Positions 1-13,500 of a stretch of DNA of 64,000 nucleotides are shown here, one piece after another. Position numbers and translations under genes: made by a program. How positions within the stretch are numbered: the stretch's first letter is position 1; every line of letters starts with the position of its first letter. The stretch is from Cyathus striatus (Eukaryota; Basidiomycota; Agaricomycetes; Agaricales; Nidulariaceae), in assembly GCA_025738555.1 (NCBI GenBank), contig JAOVFP010000002.1, positions 5,580,001-5,644,000 of the forward strand. The letters are read 5' to 3'. The notes under the pieces were generated by a model. It ran no database searches. It was not told the origin of the DNA and saw only the letters and a list, made by a program, of their open reading frames with translations.

Positions 1-270
1 GCAGACGTTTAACTTCAGTCCCAAAATTCGAGCCTGAGTTCAATCGGTGTTCGCGTTATTCTGTCACGTGCAGAGGCTACTGATAAACAAGAACCACGCA
101 AACAATCAACTTGGCGACCGTCACGTTGACTCGGACACTGCCTTGCACAAGAAAGCGCCTGCATATAAGACAACTGGCTTCCCATGATGCACAAAACTCT
201 CCTTCGAAAGACCATCACGACATATCGAAAAAGAAAAGATTTTTCAGAGCACAATTTTATCGCAAATATA

Positions 271-3200
271 ATGACTACAAAAATGAATAAATACGAGACG
301 GTGCGAAACTTGGTTCAACTATGTCTCTTTTGAGTCGCTCAACTGGACAAATAGGACCTTCAAGAAATCGACGAACGCATTGACTCTTGCAGGAATGCAC
401 TAATCGATTTGCCAGAAGGAAGCGATGGCTATTTAGATACCCTTGAGAAAATTGGAAAGCTACACATGGATCGATTCAATCTCTTATCTGACTCGCATCA
501 GGACCGCAACGAGGCGATTGATATCTATCGTGAGTTTTGTCGCTTGTGTTCTAATTCGGAACGGCGCCTCTCTATGTTGCATCAATTTGCCGGGATACTA
601 CAAGAACGTGGTAAATTTTCAGAGGGGAAGCTTTTCACTACGAGTATCTATAGAACGGCTGTAGATGACTTCGACGAAGCGCTCTCGGTTGAGCGCGAGG
701 CTATTTCTATTTGCGAATTGGACAATAATCTGTATGGGCACATACTTGGACGGATGGGCACCTTACTTTTGTCAACTCCTCGACTACCTGACAAGCGAGA
801 AGGCATTGAGACACTTCGGTTGGCAGTACAGGCCTGGCCAAGCGGAAATTTGAATAAGCTTGAATACCTAAACAAACTTGCTGGAGGACTATATCGATTA
901 ATCGTAGCAAGTGATCTGAGCACTGCTCTGGATGAGATAGAAGAACTAACAAGAATATATGAAGAAATAGCAGAATATCACATTGAAGATACCATGGAAT
1001 ATGTTGAGTGGCTAGTCAAATCTGGGTCGTGGATAGCCGAGTTATGCAAGCCTCCCCACTATCGAGAAGACAAAATATCAAAACTTTCAGATTTGGCTTC
1101 TAAAATACTTCAACATGACACTGACAACGTAGATGGCAAAGAATACATGGTAATAGCTGAGGTGGCTCGACAGTGGTTATTGGGCTCTCTAACAAATGTA
1201 GGAAAACAATATGGTATTATATTATCCATATATTCATCTATGTCTTTCATAGGAACTTCTTGAAGTGGAAGAGCCTGACCACAAAATCATGCTGAACAAG
1301 CTTCCCTTCAATGTTGAACAGCACTACTCAGATATTACACCTGTGTACGACGTGCTTCTTCGCTCTGATGAAGAGAGAATCTTTGAATTGTCGAAGAATC
1401 TTCATTATTTGTCTCAAGCTAACAAAGAAAAAGAAATAATTGAACTTGCAGCCATGAATGTGGGAGGTCTTTTAAGAAAATCAGAATCGAAATATTTAAA
1501 GGCTGCTATACACTATCAACAGTGGGCGAAGCAACTCATTCCGATAGACCATGAGTTTTATTCTATATTGTACTTGAATATCACCCAAAATTGTACCGAG
1601 CTGTACTACCAAACAAAAGACCTGAATAACTTTAAGAAATCAATGCAACTGTTATATCTATCTCCTGGAATGCCTACTATGATTGGCCCATATTTCTTAA
1701 GTGACCCATTTACTGATAATTCAGGCCCCTATGGCCATGTCCTTGATTCTGACCTAGAAAATTCTTATTCTTCAATTTCTCATGCAAGGGAGCAATTGGA
1801 ACAAGACAACTCAGCCTCTCACAAGTACACATTGGCCTCTTCATTGTTTTTACATGAGAAAATGTTTTTTGCAAAGAATGAAAGTTACTTCAGGGAAATG
1901 AAAAGCCTAATACAAGAGCTAACAGCTGAAGGCTCAAGTAGAATAAGAGGCCGCACAAATTTGTCTTCTATTTTCTTGTTACAGTACTGCCAAACTGGAA
2001 ATTCTGAGTATCTGTATTCTGCTCTTAATACAGATTGTCAGAATTTGGAAACCTACATCAATATTCTTTGTGAAAAATTTATGTATGAAGGAAACCTACA
2101 GGATATTAATGAAGCTATCAAACTTGCATCAGAAGGATGCAATATTGATAATCCCAATCAGGTTGATGAAGATAACAAGGCAACTAGTTTACTGGGAAGA
2201 TGCCTAAATACAAGATTTCTTGCTGTAGGGCTTGAAGATGATCTAGCATTATCTATAGATAAATCTACTCTAACACTTGACAAGGCACAAGCATACCTGT
2301 TTAAATATCAGAAATTTGGGCACATTGAAGACCTAGAACAAGTGTTTCAGAATGGATATTTTGAAAATGAGGCTGCAAGAGTAGCAGAAAATGTAGAAGG
2401 TCATGATTACTATGATGAATTTCAGAGAGGAATACTATATGCACAAGCATTGAGTGCTAAATACAAAGTGGAAAATAATATAGACTTCCTGGAGAAAGCA
2501 ATCAACAATTTGGAAAGGTCCAGAACTTTCTGTCCATGCACTTTACAACCAAATTTAATCCACTGCTATTTATCTCTTCTTTTGGAGAAGCCTTTTGATG
2601 AACCTGAACAACTTGATACTGCTATCAATATTTGTAGGGAGGGCTGGATCTTCTCTTAGATCAAAGCATTTTTTCCCCTCTTTTAAAACATGTTCTAGGA
2701 AGACTTCTGTTTCAGCAATATAATTCTACAGAGAATATCAAATATTTAACTGCTAGCATTCAAGCCTTCAAAGAGTCAATTTTATTTCTAAACTCTGGTT
2801 CTTCAAGCTCCAATGTTATCCACTTTGATTTGGGAATATCTCTGAAGACAATGTTCAAGTCTGAAAATGAGGACAAGATTAGACAAGAAGCAATAGCTAC
2901 TTTCCAAGGTGTTTGCAATTCACTACTATCTGACTTTGAAATTCAGTACAAAGCTGCTATTGAATGGGCCAAATTGGCAGAAGAGATTGATTCTAACCAA
3001 GCACTCCAAGCATATGAATATGTCATGAATGTCTTACCACACCTTTCCTCACTGAGTCTGGACATCAAAAATAGGCATCAGAGATTAACTAAATTATCTC
3101 TGCAAGGAATATCAAGTGATGCTGCAGCTTGTGCCATTGAAACAGGAAATATTGAAAAGGCTGTGGAGTTCCTTGAGCATGGAAGGTCAATTTTCTGGCA

Positions 3201-4624
3201 ACAAGCAATGAACTTGCATTCATCAGTGGAAATCCTTCAGGACATTGATCCTAAACTAGCAAAAGAACTAGCAACATTAGCAAGAGAATTAAATATTAGT
3301 AGCTTCCATACGCAGTTTAAAGAGTCTTCAAAGAATTACCAGAACTTTTTGAACAGGCAAAGTTCAAAGAGAATTGCTCTTGCTGAGAAATGGACTAAAC
3401 TTTTGGAAAAGGCTCAGTTCATACCAGGATGTGAGACTTTGCTTAAACCAATGCCTTACTCCAAGTTGGCATATGCAGCTTCTAAGTCAATTGTTGTCCT
3501 ATTGAGCATCACAGATCAAACCACTCATGCTATTATGATTAAGAGCCCAGATTCCCTACCTACTTCACTGGAACTCCCACTAGTAAATAGGCAAAATGCT
3601 GAAAAAATGGCTCTCACTCTACAAGCTATACTGAAAGGCAATAATTTGAGAGATGCCAGCCAAGAAATTGAAGGTCTTGAAAGATCTGGAAGAGTACTTA
3701 TTCCATTTAATGCAGCATTGGGAGAGAAAAAAATGTATATAATACTTTCTGAGTTATGGGTTAGAATAGTGAAGCCTGTTTTGGACTTTTTAAATCTGAA
3801 GGTGAGAGCATTGACTATTTATTAATGATTGTCTATTCTAATTTTGTGGTCAGCCAACTATTCAACCAATTCACATAACATGGTGTTGCACAGGTATTTT
3901 AGCAACTTTACCAATTCATGCAGCAGGTATATATCAAGGCTCCAAGCAGGAGAATCTATTTGAATATGCTATGTCATCTTATACTTCAGTGCTATCAAAT
4001 CTTCTATCACCTGCAGTTCCTATATCTTTGGAAGATGCCCAGGTTTTACTTGCTGGAATGGAGAAAGCTGCTGGTTATCCTGTTCTTCCCAGTGTAATTC
4101 AAGAAATTCATTTTGTACAGAATGTTCTTACTTCTGCCCAAAAGAAGACACTAATTGACTCTGAAGTGATTTGCAACAAGCTGCTGGAAAATATGGCTAA
4201 TACTCACTTAGTACATCTTGCATGTCATGGAATAGCTTCCACCAATCCATTGGAGAGTGCAATAGTCTTACATGATGGCCATCTCAAGATTGACAAACTG
4301 ATACGTACTCCATTTAAGAATGCAAAGTTGGTTTTTTTGAGTGCTTGTCAAACAGCTAAAATCAATCCATTGGAGGCAGATGAATCAATTCACATTGCTG
4401 CTGCTATGCTAAGCACTGGTTTTAAAAGTGTGATAGCTACACTATGGTCCATTGATGATGGTGATGCACCATTAGTTGCAAAAGCATTTTACAAAAAATT
4501 GATTGGTCATGGGAATATTAATATCCAAGACTCAGCTTTGGCACTGCATCATGCAACAAATGAACTCAGGAAGACAGGTGTCTCTCCTCTGAGATGGGTT
4601 CCCTTTATTCACATGGGTGTGTAG
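271..4624 (+). CDS. TPR-CHAT caspase-like protein, copy 1 (one apparent frameshift)
   Basis: Large helical, TPR-like N-terminal region followed by a C-terminal CHAT domain (caspase-HetF-associated-with-TPR, a clan CD cysteine protease fold). I infer four exons: 271-312, 355-1197, 1253-3801 and 3854-4624, with introns of 42, 55 and 52 nt. The start at 271 is chosen because copies 2 and 3 also have a tiny first exon. The CHAT dyad is visible: His in HLACHG (near 4217) and Cys in FLSACQTA (near 4347), about residues 1266 and 1309. One base appears missing in the G-rich run near 2640-2648. Restoring it joins two long open frames and gives about 1,401 residues, matching copy 2 (1,403). Tandem with copy 2. 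From about 1.4 kb onward CpG is almost absent, unlike copy 2. CHAT proteins elsewhere act as proteases triggered by partner or ligand binding; substrate and function here are unknown. Confidence 0.8.
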
Positions 4625-5180
4625 AGTAGTAACCATAGGAACTTCAAGTTGTGTTCAATGAGGCATAGGTGGCACTAATAGCTTAAAAATGGGCAAAGTT
4701 TACAAGTTAAAGTATATATTTTAAAACATTGATATTTCTGTAATCATTATTATGTACATGTTCTGTGGTAAGTGTTGTAGGACTTGTGATTATAAAATTG
4801 AAAGCATGACTTTACCTTTGGCACATTATATATCACAGTGAGCAAATCATGAGCATTCTTTATCCCTTGGGCTTTGGCTAAAATTTAGATGAACAAGAGA
4901 CATTTATACATGATATGACTAACTGATTCATCCATTATAATATTCTCTAGCTTGTCTGGAGCTTTGTAATATTTTCCCCTGGCATTAGAGTTCAAACGTT
5001 CAATGACGGTGCAATTGGTTCGAAATTCAAATTGAAAGCAGTTTTACATCACGTGATGAGTGTAAGTATTGTGCGAATTTTAATGTAAAGTTGTAAACAA
5101 CTTAAGTTTGACATGAGAGCGCTATTGTATCAAACCATCATCATCGAATTGCACGATAAACGACAAGACCTTTATATGAA
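4625..5180. other. Intergenic, between CHAT copies 1 and 2
   Basis: AT-rich spacer between two tandem paralogues. It must hold the 3' end of copy 1 and the promoter of copy 2. I see no supportable gene, RNA or repeat. Confidence 0.6.
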
Positions 5181-8100
5181 ATGGATGAGAATTTATCAGC
5201 GTTGTCAACTGGAAATAAAAAATTGGATGGCAAGGTACTATGATGGAATCTGGCTTCCAAATTCTTATCGCTGAAATAGAAATACAGAGTCATAGTTCAC
5301 TGACAGAAATTGATGAGCTCATCGATATCTACAGAAGCACACTAAATGGACTACCAGAAGGTAGCGACGGGTATTTGGACACCCTTGAAAAACTTGGGGA
5401 ATTGCATCTGGGTCGATACAAACTCTTATCTGATTCAAGTCAAGACCACAACGAGGCGATTGATATCTATCGTGAGTTTTGTCGCTTGTGTCCTAATTCG
5501 GAGCGACACCTCTTGGCACTTCATAAATTTGCTGGCCTGTTACAAGAACGTGCTGTGTTTTCACGTGCACAGCTTTCCAATCGCAATGTTTACAGATCTG
5601 CACATGATGATTTTGATGAAGCGCTTCTAATCGAACGCGAAGCTCTATATATTTGTCAACAAGATAATTTTCTATATGGACATGTACTTGGACGGATTGG
5701 TATTTTGCTTCTATCAAGGCGCGATCTAAATGAAACAAGAGAAGGTATTAAGACACTTCAATCAGCAATACAAGCTTGGCCGAGTGGAAATCTGAATAGG
5801 TTGGAATATCTAAGCAAACTTGCTGAAGCTATACGCTGGTTAGTTGTCACCAGTGAATTGAGTTCTGCTCAAGCCGAAATGGAAAAACTTTCAAGTATAT
5901 ATGCTGAAATTGCAGAATATAAGATTGAAAATACTACAGAATATATTGAGTGGCTAGTCAAATCTGGATTGTTGTTATGTGATCTATGCAAATCTCCCAT
6001 TGCCAATTGGACAAGATTCTAAAACTTTCAGACCTGTCATCTAAAATACTTAGTCATGACTCTGACAACACTGATGCCAAAGAATATTTGACTGTTGCTA
6101 CTGTAGCTCAACAGTGGCAATCAGGTTCCCTGGTGCATGTAAGAATGAACTTCAATTAATTTTGTTGTATACTTACATATTAATGCTTTACATAGGATAT
6201 ATATGTTGTGGAAGAGCCTGATCATGAACTCATGCTGAAAGAATTTGAACTTAGTAAAGGCAATACAAAAGACCAACATATTAAGTCGGTGTACAAGGAT
6301 GTATATTTCGGTTCAAACAATGAGATAGAATTTGAATTGTCAAAGAATCTCAAATACCTATCTCAAGATATAAGAGAGAAGGAGGATATAGAAATTGCAT
6401 CTTTGAATGCGGCGGAGCTTTTAAGGAAGTTAGCAGCTAATTCCCGAATTAAATACTTAGAAGCTGCTGTGCACTATCAACTATGGGCCAAACATCTTAT
6501 TTCTACCGATCATGATTTCTACTCTCGATTGAACATGCATTTGGTGGAAGACTATGGTTCATTATATATTTGCACAAACGAGCTCGATTATTTTAAGAAG
6601 TCAGTTCAGCTACAGTATCTGTCACCAGAAATGCCTAAACTGATTGGGCCGTATCAATTAAACAATCCATGGACTGATAACGCTGAGGCTTATGGACATA
6701 AATTACGGACAGCTCTGGAAAATTCATATTCATTGATTATTCATGCAAGGGAAAAACTCGCAACTGAAAGCTCATTCTCTTCCAAGCACAATCTGGTGAA
6801 TAGGTTATTCTACCACGAAAGAATATTTTATGCTCAGGAGGCGAATAATTTCAGTGATATGATAGGACTATGCAATGAAATTACAGCGACCAGGGAAGGC
6901 TCAAACATACAAAGCAACATAATCGATATGTCTTCCATTCTACTACTACGGTATCATCAAACAGGAAACTCTGAGCATTTATTACTGGCTATGAATACAG
7001 ATCGCCTAACTTTAGATACTCGTATTAAGGTGCTCCATGAAATGTTTATACATGATGGAAACTTGCTGGATATCAACGAAGCTATTAAGCTTGCATCTGA
7101 CTCGGGCCTTACACGATTGCTGGGAAAGTGTCTAAACACGAGATACTTAATACTAGGAGACTATGGTGATTTAGAAGTATCATTAAAGAAATCTACTCGA
7201 ACAATTGACAAAGCACAGGCATATATGCTTAAATACGAAAAATTTGGACATACTGAAGATCTTGAACTAGTGTTTCAAAATGGTTACTTCGAAGATGAGG
7301 AAGGAAGAGTGTCAAGTCATTATGAAGATCGTGATTACTACGAAAGTGTGCAAAGGATGATATTAAGCTGTCATGCTTTAGCTGCTAAATACAGGCTAGA
7401 GAGCGATATAGCTTTACTGGAAAAAGCAATAAATATTATAAAGGAATATAAATCATTCTGTCCACCGCCTTTGCAGCCACTTTTTAACCATTGTTATGCC
7501 TTGCTAATTCTGGAATGCTCAGCCACATGTGTAGAGGAATTAAATCGTGCTATTAAGATGTGCGAAGACGGACTGCACTTCCTACCAGTAAAGAATATAT
7601 TTTGGCCATCTTTAAAGCATATCCTTGGAAAGCTCTTCCACAAGCTATATACTGTAACAAATAATTTCCAGTCTTTGACTTTCAGCATTCAGGTCTTGAA
7701 AGAGTCTATCACACACCTAGAAGCATACAACCTTACTTATGGAATAACTCAGTTTGATTTAGGATTATCATTAAGATCACTCATAAAACACGAGAAGAGT
7801 AAACATGCTTTAGATGAAGCAATAGTTGCCTTTCAGGCCGTTTGCAACTCCCCAACATCGAATTTTGAGATCCAATATAAATCTGCCATTGAATGGGCTA
7901 AACTAGCCGAAGAGGTTGATTCTGAAGAAGCACTTACAGCTTATGAATATGTCATGAACGTGTTACCACACCTTGCCTCCCTTAGTTTAGATATCAAAAA
8001 CAGGCACCAGAGATTAATAAAATTGTCTCTGCAGGGAATATCAAGTGATGCCGCATCCTGTGCTATCAAAGCAGGAAACATTGAAAAGGCTGTAGAGTTT

Positions 8101-9559
8101 CTTGAGCACGGAAGGTCGATTTTCTGGCAGCAGGCGATGAATCTGCAATCTTCAACGGATATTCTTCAGGAAGTCGATCCTGATCTAGCGAAGGAATTAG
8201 CAACATTATCAAGAGAGTTAAATATTAGTAGTTTTTATACGCAAGCTAAAGATACTTCGAAGAATTACCAGGACTTCTTGAACAGACAGAGCACGAAGAG
8301 AATTGGCCTTGCTGAAAAGTGGAATAAATTGTTGGAAAAGGCTCAGTCTATACCTGGATGCGAGGTTTTGTTTAAACCAGTATCTTATTCCAAACTGACC
8401 TATGCAGCTTTGAATTCTATTATTGTCATATTGAGCGTTACAGCTCAGACTTCTCATGCAATTGTGATAGAGAGCCCGGATTCGCACCCTGCCTCATTGG
8501 AGCTTCCATCGGTTACTCGAAAATACGCTGAAAAAATGGCTCTCACCTTACAAGATGTACTGAAAGGCAGTAATTTAAGAGATGCCCGGGAGATTGAATG
8601 CCTCGAGAGGGCCGGAAGGCCATTTGTTCCCTTTACAGCTGCGCTAGGAGAAAGAAAAATATATGCAATCCTTTCGGACCTGTGGGCGAGAATTGTGAAG
8701 CCTGTTTTGGATTTTATCAAGTTGAAGGTAAGACGCGGCGTCTACTATAATTTATAATCGATTGTTCTAATCAGTACCACGGCTAGCCAACAAATAAACC
8801 CGTTCACATAACATGGTGCTGCACGGATATTTTAGCAACCCTACCAATCCATGCAGCGGGTGTATACCAAGGCCCTGGCAAACAGGAGAATTTATTTGAA
8901 TATGCGATATCTTCGTACACTTCAACGCTCTCTAATCTTCTATCGAGCGTGTCCTCCATACCCTTGGATAATGCCCAAATTCTTTTAGCAGGAATGGAAA
9001 AAGCTTCTGGTTATCCTATTCTTCCTAATGTAATTCAAGAAATTCAATACATACAGAAAACTGTTGTAGCGGCCCAAACGAAGACCTTGATGGACTCTCA
9101 AGCTACCTGTATGAATTTGCTAGAAAACATGGCCAACGCTCACTTGGTGCACCTTGCATGTCATGGAATAGCGTCCCCGATCCATTGGACAGCGCAATAA
9201 TTTTACACGATGGTCATCTCAAGATTGACAAACTTATTCGCGTTCCATTTAAAAATGCAAAACTCGTTTTTCTGAGTGCGTGTCAAACAGCTAAAGTCAA
9301 CCCGTTGGAGGCGGATGAATCGATCCATATTGCGGCTGCTATGCTCACCGCTGGATTTAAGAGCGTTGTAGCTACGTTGTGGTCTATTAATGATTGCGAT
9401 GCGCCGATTGTTGCGAAGGCGTTTTACGAGGGGTTGATTGGGGAAAATTGTGTTAATGTTCAAGATGCTGCGTTGGCTTTGCATCGTGCGACTGATGAAC
9501 TTAGGAAGACGGGTGTTTCTCCTCTGAGATGGGTTCCTTTTATTCATATGGGTGTGTAG
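5181..9559 (+). CDS. TPR-CHAT caspase-like protein, copy 2 (two apparent frameshifts)
   Basis: Closest paralogue of copy 1, with the same architecture. Inferred exons: 5181-5234, 5288-6138, 6196-8727 and 8787-9559; introns are 53, 57 and 59 nt with GT-AG borders. The CHAT catalytic His (ACHG near 9170) and Cys (LSACQTA near 9285) are retained. Two single-base deletions interrupt the frame: in a C run near 5997-5999, and near 9177-9182 just after the catalytic His. Restoring one base at each gives about 1,403 residues, within two of copy 1. CpG is normally abundant here, in contrast to copies 1 and 3, so this is the best candidate for the active paralogue. Because the second frameshift falls between the two catalytic residues, it decides whether the protein can be active. 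Both lie in or next to C runs, so sequencing error is plausible. Confidence 0.8.
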
Positions 9560-10569
9560 GGATGTGTAAACTGGGCGTGCTGTGGAGATGATGGTAAGTA
9601 GTTAGTAGTAGATTGTTAGAAAGTAGTTACCGAGTTTGAATGACAGTACTTTGAAAGAGACATGGTTGCACGATAGACCACTACTCGTTGGATGTTATAC
9701 AACTTAAGCTTATGTTGGCATGGACTTTGACCACGCCATCTCTTCAACTCCTTCACGGGAGAAGTTTCTTTCCTAATTTTCGAAGATGATGCGAATTGGC
9801 CTGGTAAGGATAGTTGTGTCCCCGGAAGAAAGGTCCTAAAGAATTTAATTTGCGAACTTCTTGACTGAATGGTGAAGGTTTAGAGGGCTTCCACTACCAG
9901 CATCCGCATATTAGTATTAGTATTTACCATTTGACTCCTGAGTAAGCATAAGCATAATATGTGGTGCTTGTTCAATACAAGGTAGTTGCCTGTCAAAATG
10001 CCAGCGCTGACTCCGGATTAAGTAAAGTTGGGCTGGGATATGCTTGTTGTCATCGGCAAGAAATGGAGCGAGGTAATGGGACCGGTGTTTGAATTGATTC
10101 CCACGTGCGGACACCACAACCAGAATGAAATCGTCTGATGTCGCCCTCCACCGAGTTGGCAGTCCGCTCTCATCTTCGTCGTCGTCTCAGACATCGAGCA
10201 GGCCCCTTTACTTATCGCCTGCAGTCGTCCTCTCAGCTATTGTCTCGCCTGACAGCGTTGTGCTTGGCAGGCGCTTCCACGATCACGACGCTGACGTTGA
10301 CGAGCTATTTACGAGTACCTGACCACGCAGCCGTACATACGACCAATCACAGCTGCAACGACCGCCGTATACCCACCACCCATCTATAATCATTTATCTC
10401 TTGCTTTGCCTCGTTTGTCATAACTTTCTCGCACCCTCTCATCCCCCGTCTCACCCCGTCGCCTCTAGATTCTACTCTGCCACCTCTAACAGCTGCTTCT
10501 AACAGCAGAGAGTGCTGTTAACTTTCATAATACTCACTTTAACTGCCTACTCATCGACAAACCTGCAAC
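9560..10569. other. Intergenic with promoter of the SH3-SAM-PH gene
   Basis: No supportable gene. The last 200 bases before the ATG at 10570 are pyrimidine-rich, as is common in basidiomycete core promoters and 5' leaders. Short open frames in 10.1-10.4 kb overlap one another in several frames and show no domain. Confidence 0.5.
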
Positions 10570-13500
10570 ATGGTCGACTATGTGTATGCACTACATGATT
10601 TCCAGCCAGAAAACGAGGACGAGATACCGTTTCTCGCTGGAGATCGCATTGAAGTCGTAGAGAGGGATGATCTCTACGGGGATGGCTGGTGGCAGGTGTG
10701 CATTGTTCTTTTTTCTGCCCATTGTTTTGGTCTTTAGACATGTAGCATGCTCGGCTCTGCCTCGCTGCTGAACCGACTACGCATTTTCCTTCCCAAGTCC
10801 TCATGTTCACTAGTCCATCCGCTGACTTAATGATCTACACCACAGGGACGCAATCTAGCGGGCAAAGTAGGACTCTTCCCACAGTCCTACACCGCTCCGG
10901 CACCCGCCACAGTCAAACCCACCGCATCATCCTCATCCACCAGCTCAGAAGCAACCGTCTCCCCCTCCCCAGATGCCATCCAAACCAAACCATCTCTCCA
11001 ACCCCTCGACGAGGAACCCGAATCCGAAACCCAAGCTCCCCGATCGATATCCGACTCCTCAGCTAACATCCTCGCCCCTATACCGAAAGCTCCCACAGCT
11101 ACAATTTTAACTTCGGACGGGACGACAACCGACGATGCAGCAGATATGGACTACGACTCACCTATAGCCGATGGCGATGGCGTCATGCGCGCCACAATGA
11201 CAGACGTCCAGAAGGCTATCGAGCAACTTGGCCGTCGGGAGGGCGATGCGCGATCATTTAGCTTTGCTAGTACCCGCGACGGCGGAGAGACGTCCGAGAC
11301 GGACTTTGATCTTTCCGACGTTGGGGATGCGGATAGGGAGGATGAAGGCGGAGGGGCGTGGCATAAGAATACACGCAGGAAGCTCGCTGAGCGTGCGAGG
11401 AAGGCTGTTGAGGATGCAGAGAAGTTGGAGGCCATGATGGGCGGGAGGCAGACTTTCCCGCCTATTGACGTTGAGGTGAGCGATGAGAGTGATGATGAGG
11501 AGGGGAATGGTGATTGGACGAAGAGCAGCGGGTTTAGGAGGTTAGAGCCGCAGATTTTGGAAGAGGATGAGGATGGGGTATCTGGTTCCGCAAGCGAGGC
11601 TGAGGGGAAGAAGGCTATTAATGGGAGTCTGCATGGAAAGGAGGCATCTGGTGCTACGGCCACCACTGCTGTTCCTAGGGATTTGTCAGCGCTCGCAAGT
11701 CCATCGGGCGCCACTAGCACTAGTGAAGAACGGGAGTTCCTCATCCCTAAGAAGGATGAAGATGACCTTGCCACTGCTACGATGTCGACTTTCCCTACTA
11801 TTCAGTCCCCTCCTTTACCATTCCCCGAAGGATCCAGATTCTCTAGCCCCTCGACGACTAGTGTGCCAACCGAAATAGGCTCGGTCTTCCGTGCGCAGTC
11901 GCCTGCTAAGGAGGAGATCAAACCAGGTTTAGCATCTAGAACGCAGTCACCTGTACGCTCCGAATCCCCAGCAGCTCGTGCTGTATCTCCTGTTCGAGCA
12001 CAATCTCCCCAAGCGCGCGCCCAGAGCCCCGCTGTCCGTGCTCAATCGCCTGCAGCAAAGACTCAATCTCCCGCAAGAGCCCAATCGCCCCTCCGTCCCA
12101 AGTCCCCACCTTTGCGCACCGTGTCCCCACCTGCGACTGGGAGAAGGTCTCCAGCAAGACACTCCCTACCTACGCCCGTGTCTCCTGTCGCTGAATTGCG
12201 AAATGTGGACAAGACTCCTGTTTCCTCTGCTCACGTGCCGCAACAATATCAACAGCAAGTGGAGGTTCAGCCTCAGGTTCAGAATCAACAAGCCAAGCCC
12301 GTGACAGTTGCTTTTCCCTCTCCGGAGGATTTCCCTGCCCCGCCTAGTTCAATGCCTACGAATTCTGCTACTTCCACGCTGGTTAATGGGGATCATGAGA
12401 AGGAGAAGGGGAAAGAGAAGAAGCATCCTTCTGAGTGGAATGTTGACGAAGTTATTGATTGGCTAAAGAGCAAGGGCTTTGATCAGGATGTTTGTGACAA
12501 GTTTATTGGTATGTTATAATTGTGCTCTATGGGTGATGTAATGCTTACGATATCCACAGAGCAAGAAATCACCGGCGACGTCCTTCTCGAGCTCGATGCC
12601 AATATCCTCAAATCTGAAATCGGAATCTTAGCATTCGGCAAGCGCGTTCGCATTGCAAACGCTATCAGCGATCTCCGTCGCCCTCCGTCGGTGGAGTACT
12701 CAGATACTGTTGGAGGAGAGGCTTCTCCGGGATACGCTACTTTCCCTCAGTCACCAAACAGCCAAAGTGGCTTCTCACAAGGGAGTCAGCCACAGCCTGG
12801 ACGAGGCCCGCCGTACATTCCTGGCGCATCGCAATTATTCCCTCTGCCACGCCAGATGTCCACATCTCCCGCAGGTCTTCCTTATTCAGGTCCAGCTCCA
12901 ACACAAGCGTATGCAGCGTCGGGTTACGGGTCTCAGCCTCACTCGAGGACGCAAAGTCAGAGCCAGTCGCATCATTCGTCGTTTGTTGCTGGGCATAGTT
13001 ACACGCAGAGCTTGCAGAGCTCTCTCGGGAGCCCGATTGGTAATGGTGGGAGCTATATACCTGGTGCTGATATTCCTCAGGTTGCAGAGAGTCCCGTGCC
13101 TACTGAACAGGTACCTCTTATCGCGGCTGGAGAGAAGGACGAGGGGAAGTTGAAGCCTCGTCCTGCGCATTTGTCGCTATCGCCTAGCGATGGTGCGTTG
13201 AAGGCCAAGGCTAGAGCTGTTGGTGATATTCAGGCGAGAGAAGAGGAGGATAGAGGTCATATGAGCGAGGTATGTTAGTTCTTTAAATATCTTTGGATTT
13301 AGACGTTGAGACTTCTGTTGACAGAGCGAAGCTTTACCTTCTGCTTCTGTCCGCCGCCGCCTTTTCGGACGCTCGCATGATTCTTCGCAGTCTGTTCCGT
13401 CTAGAAGGGCATCTGGAGAAGGTTCATTCGTTATGCCTTCACCTACTACGAAGGAGATTCCGGATAAGGAGAAGGAGAAGGACGAGAAAGATGCTCCGAG

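Noticed and set aside
11151..11774. A 207-codon minus-strand open frame
   Set aside because: Antisense shadow of exon 2 of the SH3-SAM-PH gene, whose frame and splice sites are well supported.
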